35,213 bases of DNA, taken from NCBI GenBank assembly GCA_045113775.1, contig JBGUJH010000101.1, positions 1 to 35,213 on the forward strand. Direction: 5' to 3'. This document shows positions 30,866 through 35,213 of the stretch, piece after piece. The notes beneath the pieces were generated by a model, which did not search any database, was not told the origin of the DNA, and saw only the letters and a list, made by a program, of their open reading frames with translations. The stretch comes from CAG-791 sp045113775. GTDB lineage: Bacteria > Bacillota > Clostridia > Lachnospirales > Lachnospiraceae. The position numbers and the translations under genes are program-made. Numbering within the stretch: position 1 is the first letter of the stretch; each line of letters starts with the position of its first letter.

Positions 30866-31876
30866 TCACATCATCAGCTGCAGCTTTTGAGGGAATACGT
30901 CGATCGTGATCTTACTCGACTTGCACAGGACTTCTCCGTCGGTGTGTACCCAGAGAGGGTCGGCGCTGTGTATTGTGAAACTTCTGCCGCTGTCGGTGAA
31001 CAAGCCTTTAAAGCGGAGATGATTTCCGTCATACGCAGTAGGGAAGATCCGGAAGAAATTCATGCGGTTCAGGTCATTTGCTCCAAACAGATTGAGTATG
31101 CCGTCATTGTTTACAGCATCAGGGCAGAACTTGAACCCGCCCCCCTCATAACATGTATTCATGACAACTGCGAAGAGGGTCCTGGGGCGGTAAGTACTCT
31201 TGCCGTCGCAGGTGATCTTCATTCCGACCATAGGGCTTGCGAGGATCATGTGGACCGCTTCCGAGATATAGATGAGCTTTCCCATGCGGACCTTGCTCAG
31301 GATCGATTTGAGAAAGGAGCTGTCAGCACGCTGGCAGACTGCCGCGTCAAATCCGATCCCGGCACTGATGTTGAACAGTCGTACATTGTCAGATTCGCCG
31401 GAAAATTCAGAGGCGTCCGTGGGGACATGATCCGCGGCCTTTCCGGCAATGGGCTTATGCGTGAAAGAATCGAGAATAGAGGAACGGTTGTGGTAAGTGA
31501 TCCTGCCAATGTCGCAGGTGCGGACTGTCTCCCCCTTAATGATGGTATTCACGAGTTCTTCGCGGTTCTTCTTAATTCCGAGCCCTTTGATGAGGTCGTT
31601 TCCGGATCCGATCTGGATGAACCCCACCTTTGTCTTCTCAAAATCCCGGATCCCGTTGACGACCGCGTTCATTGTTCCGTCCCCGCCCAGTACGACGAGG
31701 CGGCATTTTTCACCGCGTGAAGTAAGCTCTTCGCATATATCTTCTATCGAGTTCTGAGCGGAGGAAAAATACACCTTGTAGGGTGCGCCGCTTTTTCTGA
31801 ATAAGGCCTCAATTTTGTCCCACTGGCTTTTGCCGCGGCCTGAATTGCTTGTCGGATTAACTATCACATGAAACAT
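30866..31876 (-). CDS. Diacylglycerol/lipid kinase (DagK/YegS family)
   Basis: This soluble or peripheral kinase of 336 residues would phosphorylate diacylglycerol or a related lipid with ATP, recycling lipid headgroup products. Family motifs are IVNPTSNSGRGKSQWDKIE, VVLGGDGTMNAVVNGI (catalytic GGDGT) and GSGNDLIKGLGI. The C-terminal IDVFP strand is typical. The start follows GGAGG. YegS, BmrU and DgkB are the likely relatives, and precise substrate choice is not evident. It is convergent with SBP 3 with one base between the stop codons. Confidence 0.9.
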   Translation of the reverse strand: MFHVIVNPTSNSGRGKSQWDKIEALFRKSGAPYKVYFSSAQNSIEDICEELTSRGEKCRLVVLGGDGTMNAVVNGIRDFEKTKVGFIQIGSGNDLIKGLGIKKNREELVNTIIKGETVRTCDIGRITYHNRSSILDSFTHKPIAGKAADHVPTDASEFSGESDNVRLFNISAGIGFDAAVCQRADSSFLKSILSKVRMGKLIYISEAVHMILASPMVGMKITCDGKSTYRPRTLFAVVMNTCYEGGGFKFCPDAVNNDGILNLFGANDLNRMNFFRIFPTAYDGNHLRFKGLFTDSGRSFTIHSADPLWVHTDGEVLCKSSKITIDVFPQKLQLMM

Positions 31877-31994
31877 AATTGCCTCCGTATATCGCTGTTA
31901 TAGCGAAGATTCTTCCAAATATATTACCACATTCCCTCATAAGTTTGTCATATTTCACAGAACCTTTTCAGTGTATATGTGGTAATATGTGATT

Positions 31995-32108
31995 GTAGGC
32001 AGAGTAGGACTGCGCGCGTTAAGTGCCGGGTGGACAGGGAGTTGTCATCCGGACGAAAAGTCGGAGATTTTCCGAACTTGCGGTGTGTGGTCCGCATCCC
32101 GCTGCTGC
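31995..32108 (+). promoter_or_regulatory. Tetrahydrofolate (THF, folT-type) riboswitch aptamer
   Basis: The sequence carries the THF riboswitch core in order: GCAGAGTAGG, then CGCGTTAAGTGCC, an internal hairpin arm, CGGAGattttCCG, then GCGGTGTG, and CCGCATCCCGCTGC closing helix P1 with GCAG at 31999-32002. Known members precede folate transport and synthesis genes and respond to reduced folates. The next gene is folT, which confirms the call. Confidence 0.92.
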
Positions 32109-32127
32109 ATAGAAAGTGAGATTGGAT

Positions 32128-32166
32128 CTCCTTATGTAGCATGGATCATTTCGGCTGTATAAGGAG
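32128..32166 (+). promoter_or_regulatory. SD-sequestering helix of the THF riboswitch
   Basis: CTCCTTATGTAGC (32128-32140) can pair along all 13 positions, including two G-U, with GCTGTATAAGGAG (32154-32166), which contains the folT ribosome site. A competing short stem GAGAT-TGG-ATCTC (32118-32130) would free the site. This suggests translational rather than transcriptional control. Confidence 0.7.
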
Positions 32167-32174
32167 GTTTTATT

Positions 32175-32744
32175 ATGGCTGAGAATGAAAGATTCATGGA
32201 TGGTTCCCTTTGGCTTCGGTCTCTGGGAGAGTTCAAACGGCTGAATGTAGTTGTATTCTGCGGCATGATGTGCGCACTGGCGATGGTGCTCAATATGGTG
32301 GCTTCGATTTCGGTCGGGCCCTATATCAGGATCGGATTCTCGGGATTGCCCAACCAGGTGGTGGCATACCTTTTCGGCCCCGCAGTGGGCGGGATATTCG
32401 GCGGAGCGCTCGATGTGATCAAATATCTGATCAAGCCGGAAGGAGCGTTCTTTCCCGGCTTCACGATCAGTGCAGTGCTGGGCGGGATGATCTACGGCGC
32501 TTTTCTTTACAAAAAGAAGGTCACAGTGCCCAGAGTATTTGCAGCACAGCTTCTGGTGAAGGTCTTTGTAAATATCCTGCTCAATACACTGTGGCTCAAT
32601 ATGCTGTACGGGAAGGGATTTCTCGCGCTGCTTCCGGCAAGGGTCGTGTCCAACGCGGTGATGCTGCCGATCGACACGGCGATCATGTATATAATGCTGC
32701 AGGCAGTGGACAGAACGATCAAAAAATACTTTGAAGAGAAATGA
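32175..32744 (+). CDS. folT: Folate ECF transporter S component
   Basis: This membrane protein of 189 residues has about six helices. It is the folate-specific subunit that works with a shared ECF energising module (EcfA, EcfA', EcfT) encoded elsewhere. Characteristic segments are ALAMVLNMVASISVGPYIRI, GFSGLPNQVVAYLFGPAVGG, and the folate S-component motif DVIKYLIKPEGAFFPGFTIS. The start follows AAGGAGG, which is part of the 13-bp helix described upstream. The gene's place behind a THF riboswitch strongly supports the substrate. A clear terminator follows. Confidence 0.94.
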   Translation: MAENERFMDGSLWLRSLGEFKRLNVVVFCGMMCALAMVLNMVASISVGPYIRIGFSGLPNQVVAYLFGPAVGGIFGGALDVIKYLIKPEGAFFPGFTISAVLGGMIYGAFLYKKKVTVPRVFAAQLLVKVFVNILLNTLWLNMLYGKGFLALLPARVVSNAVMLPIDTAIMYIMLQAVDRTIKKYFEEK

Positions 32745-32747
32745 ATG

Positions 32748-32774
32748 AGAGGCTGCGGATAGTCCGCAGCCTCT
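32748..32774 (+). terminator. Intrinsic terminator after folT
   Basis: A 12-bp perfect stem (AGAGGCTGCGGA / TCCGCAGCCTCT) with a tag loop, followed by TATTTT. Confidence 0.92.
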
Positions 32775-32798
32775 TATTTTCTGCTGAGTCAAAATATA

Positions 32799-32817
32799 CC
32801 AAAATGCTATCTTTTGG
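32799..32817. promoter_or_regulatory. Inverted repeat upstream of the alpha-galactosidase gene
   Basis: CCAAAA and TTTTGG are separated by 7 bp, about 130 bp before the alpha-galactosidase start. It could be an operator. No regulator gene is adjacent. Confidence 0.3.
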
Positions 32818-32947
32818 CGGATTTGTTGTTTTGTGATAGACAAAGATATAAAAGACAACAATAATGATATAGAAGAGAGTATTTCAGGAAGATATAATGA
32901 ATGATGCTTGAATAAATTTATTATTTTCTGCGAAAGGGGCAGTGGAG

Positions 32948-35128
32948 ATGGCTGTACAGGTACAGGAAAACGGCAGATTGTTTACGATCAGCACAGCAAA
33001 TACAACTTATCAGATGAAAGCGGACCGGTACGGGGTGCTTCTTCATCTTTATTACGGGCGCAGATGCGAGGGTTCTATGGAGTATCTGCTGACCTATGCG
33101 GACAGGGGATATGCCGCCAATATTTATGACGCGGGGGATGACCGCACATATTCCCTTGATTTTCTTCCTCAGGAATTTCCCTGCGATGGGACCGGGGACA
33201 TGCGCAGCCCTGCCCTCAGCCTGGAGTACGGGAACAGGATCCACGGCTGCGACATGCGGTTTGTGGACTATAAGATCAGGAACGGCAAGTATAGCCTGAA
33301 GGGACTGCCTGCAGTATATGCCGATGAAGAGGAGGCACAGACACTGGAGATCCTCCTTCGTGATACAGCAGGCGTGGCGGAAGTGACGCTTCTCTACGGA
33401 GTACTCCCGAAACTGGATATCATAACCAGAAGCGTTCTGGTACGCAATATATCAGATAATGAGATCCGTATCGACAAGATCATGAGCGCGAACCTGGATC
33501 AGGTGAACGGTAAGTATGACCTGATCACTTTTTACGGGCGCCACTGCATGGAAAGAAATTTCCAGAGGACGCCGGTCGCCCATATGGAACAGCGCATCGG
33601 AAGCAGGAGAGGCACTTCCTCCCACCAGTTCAATCCGATGATGATCCTTGCGGACAGGGAGACGACAGAGACTGCCGGAAGCTGCTACTCCATGCAGTTC
33701 GTATACAGCGGCGGGTTCAGCGGTTGTGCCGGAATGGACCAGTACGACCAGACCAGGATGCAGCTGGGCCTCATGACAGAAAGGTTTTCTTACCCGCTGG
33801 CTCCCGGCGAGACGTTCACTGCGCCGGAAGTGATCATGAGCTACAGCTCGCAGGGATTTGCGGTGCTGTCCAATAACCTGCAGGAATGCATCAGGAAGCA
33901 CGTCTGCCGTGGGAAATGGCGCGATCAGGTGCGCCCTGTCCTGCTCAACAGCTGGGAAGCGTACTATATGGACTTTGACGGGGCGGACATCCTGGCTCTT
34001 GCAGATGAGGCGGCGGAACTGGGAATGGATATGCTTGTCCTGGACGACGGCTGGTTCGGAAAGAGAGACGACGACTCTTCGGGACTGGGTGACTGGTTCG
34101 TGAATGAAGAAAAGCTCGGCGGAGAGATGAAAGAGCTGATCTATTGGGTGCACAGGAGAGGCCTTAAGTTCGGGATCTGGTTTGAACCTGAGATGGTCAA
34201 CGAGGACAGCGACCTGTACAGGGCACACCCCGACTGGGCGATGGCGATCCCGGGAAGAAAGCCTGTCAGAGGAAGGAACCAGCTGGTCCTGGACTTCTCT
34301 CGCAAGGAAGTAGTGGATTACGTATTCGAGAGCGTATGCAAGGTGCTTGATGCGGATACGGTGGATTACGTCAAATGGGATTATAACCGCAGTATTGCGG
34401 ACGTCTATTCCCATACGGCGTCCGACCAGGGCAGAGTCCTGTATGACTACGTTCTGGGACTCTACGATTTTCTGGAGAGACTTTCTCAGAGATATCCCGA
34501 CATGCTGATCGAGGGCTGCAGCGGCGGTGGCGGAAGATTTGACGCAGGCATGCTCTATTACACGCCCCAGATCTGGTGCAGTGACAACACGGATCCAATT
34601 GACAGGCTCAGGATCCAGTACGGTACATCGTTTGGTTATCCTGCAAGCTGCGTAGGCGCGCATGTATCGGTGAGCCCCAACGAGCAGGACGGAAGAGTGA
34701 CGCCTCTTGCTGCAAGAGGGATCACTGCCATGTCCGGGACTTTCGGCTATGAGCTCAACCCGGAGAAACTGTCGGCTGAGGAAAAGGATGAGATCCGCGC
34801 GCAGATCGCAAAGAGAAAAGAAGCAGCGGAGCTCATTCACAGCGGAAGATATTACAGGCTCATGAGTCCTTTTGACGGCGAGGCGGCTGCCTGGGAATTT
34901 GTATCGGAGGATCAGGAGGATGTTCTTCTCAATGTGGTCAACCTGGAGATCCACGGAAACAGGCCTGTCACTTATGTTCGCCTTCAGGGACTGAGTTCGG
35001 GCGCTGTTTACCGCGACGAAAAGAGCGGAAAAACTTATCCTGCAGATGCTCTTATGGAAGCGGGGCTTCCCATGCCGGCTCCTTTCGGCGAATATGGGGC
35101 GCTGCAGATTCGGTTCAAGAGAATTTAA
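32948..35128 (+). CDS. Alpha-galactosidase (GH36)
   Basis: This retaining glycoside hydrolase of 726 residues would remove alpha-1,6-galactose from raffinose-family sugars and melibiose. The N-terminal beta-sandwich (YGVLLHLYYGRRCEGSMEYL) precedes a TIM barrel with NSWEAYYMDFD, VLDDGWFGKRDDD and FGIWFEPEMVN. The nucleophile is Asp478 in VKWDYNRS, and the acid/base lies in WCSDNTDPIDR (Asp546 or Asp549). No signal peptide is present, so it is cytosolic. The start could be the ATG at 32948 or a GTG at 32942. The ATG is better spaced from AAAGGGG. No transporter for galactosides is adjacent. The SBP cluster 2 kb upstream might serve it, but that is speculation. Confidence 0.95.
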   Translation: MAVQVQENGRLFTISTANTTYQMKADRYGVLLHLYYGRRCEGSMEYLLTYADRGYAANIYDAGDDRTYSLDFLPQEFPCDGTGDMRSPALSLEYGNRIHGCDMRFVDYKIRNGKYSLKGLPAVYADEEEAQTLEILLRDTAGVAEVTLLYGVLPKLDIITRSVLVRNISDNEIRIDKIMSANLDQVNGKYDLITFYGRHCMERNFQRTPVAHMEQRIGSRRGTSSHQFNPMMILADRETTETAGSCYSMQFVYSGGFSGCAGMDQYDQTRMQLGLMTERFSYPLAPGETFTAPEVIMSYSSQGFAVLSNNLQECIRKHVCRGKWRDQVRPVLLNSWEAYYMDFDGADILALADEAAELGMDMLVLDDGWFGKRDDDSSGLGDWFVNEEKLGGEMKELIYWVHRRGLKFGIWFEPEMVNEDSDLYRAHPDWAMAIPGRKPVRGRNQLVLDFSRKEVVDYVFESVCKVLDADTVDYVKWDYNRSIADVYSHTASDQGRVLYDYVLGLYDFLERLSQRYPDMLIEGCSGGGGRFDAGMLYYTPQIWCSDNTDPIDRLRIQYGTSFGYPASCVGAHVSVSPNEQDGRVTPLAARGITAMSGTFGYELNPEKLSAEEKDEIRAQIAKRKEAAELIHSGRYYRLMSPFDGEAAAWEFVSEDQEDVLLNVVNLEIHGNRPVTYVRLQGLSSGAVYRDEKSGKTYPADALMEAGLPMPAPFGEYGALQIRFKRI

Positions 35129-35213
35129 CTCAGGTGGGAAGTCTCCCGCCTCTATAGGCGGCGAGTTTGTAACAAACCTTACTCAGTGGCGGGAGACAAG
35201 CCCCCACTGAGTT
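35128..35213. repeat. Tandem hairpin cluster at the window end
   Basis: Two related hairpins follow the GH36 stop codon. The first pairs GGTGGGA with TCCCGCC (35133-35150). The second pairs ACTCAGTGG (35181-35189) with CCACTGAGT (35204-35212). Both begin with ACTCAG and lie 53 bp apart. In addition, 35129-35150 and 35188-35211 form a long imperfect inverted repeat, and GTTTG-TAA-CAAAC (35165-35177) sits between them. It could be a terminator or the start of a repeat array that continues outside. Confidence 0.55.

Noticed and set aside
33452..34954. 500-codon open frame antisense to the alpha-galactosidase
   Set aside because: Shadow of a GC-rich well-identified gene. The translation has no domain pattern.
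1..35213. CRISPR arrays, tRNA or rRNA genes, integrases, intact insertion sequences
   Set aside because: None was seen on either strand. The immA-xre pair alone is not evidence of an integrative element.

Overview
The window reads as chromosomal DNA of a Gram-positive anaerobe of the Clostridia, most likely a Lachnospiraceae relative. The grounds are moderate G+C, strong GGAGG-type ribosome sites, lipoprotein and cell-wall-binding proteins of Firmicutes type, a meso-diaminopimelate dehydrogenase, a tetrahydrofolate riboswitch in front of an ECF folate transporter gene, type III pantothenate kinase, and a cellobiose phosphorylase beside a sugar ABC transporter without its own ATPase. Species cannot be named from the sequence alone. 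No tRNA, rRNA, CRISPR array or intact insertion sequence was seen.

Layout. 1-457 holds no convincing gene. 458-3079 (minus) is an AGCS amino-acid/sodium symporter followed by dxr. 3265-4176 is a PfkB-type sugar kinase, convergent with thyA (minus). ddh (plus) follows after a leader made of four consecutive hairpins, then a membrane protein with a zinc ribbon and a transglutaminase-like domain. 8015-8371 is a small XRE regulator. It is divergent from a promoter that drives an unidentified structured RNA of about 300 nt ending in a clear terminator at 8769. 8839-10820 (minus) is coaX-coaBC. 10958-13996 is a DNA-damage island: an ImmA/IrrE-type protease gene and an XRE repressor gene (minus), divergent from a Y-family polymerase gene and a small partner gene (plus). 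The shared promoter region carries a LexA-type box and repeated AGGAAAT half-sites. 14133-16954 holds a secreted NlpC/P60 wall hydrolase with exact 60-bp repeats, a lipoprotein barnase with a barstar gene, and a PPP-type phosphatase. 17029-20066 holds an O-acetylhomoserine sulfhydrylase (minus) and a CBS/DRTGG-containing family II pyrophosphatase (plus).

20156-30864 is a sugar locus. A GH94 cellobiose phosphorylase (minus) is divergent from a LacI regulator, followed by a substrate-binding lipoprotein, two permeases, and two further diverged substrate-binding lipoprotein paralogues. The simplest reading is uptake of cellobiose or a related disaccharide and its phosphorolysis under LacI control. 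30866-31876 (minus) is a diacylglycerol-kinase-like lipid kinase. 32175-32744 is folT behind a THF riboswitch with an apparent 13-bp Shine-Dalgarno-sequestering helix. 32948-35128 is a GH36 alpha-galactosidase, and the window ends in a second hairpin cluster.

Cross-cutting signals. A family of short GC-rich palindromic elements (core GGCTCGC-N3-GCGAGCC, with a longer form around CGCACGCGGCGCAGCGG) recurs between genes, mostly just upstream of start codons. The most interesting parts are the dual-control DNA-repair island, the unidentified RNA with its divergent XRE regulator, the lipoprotein barnase/barstar pair, and the dispersed leader palindromes.
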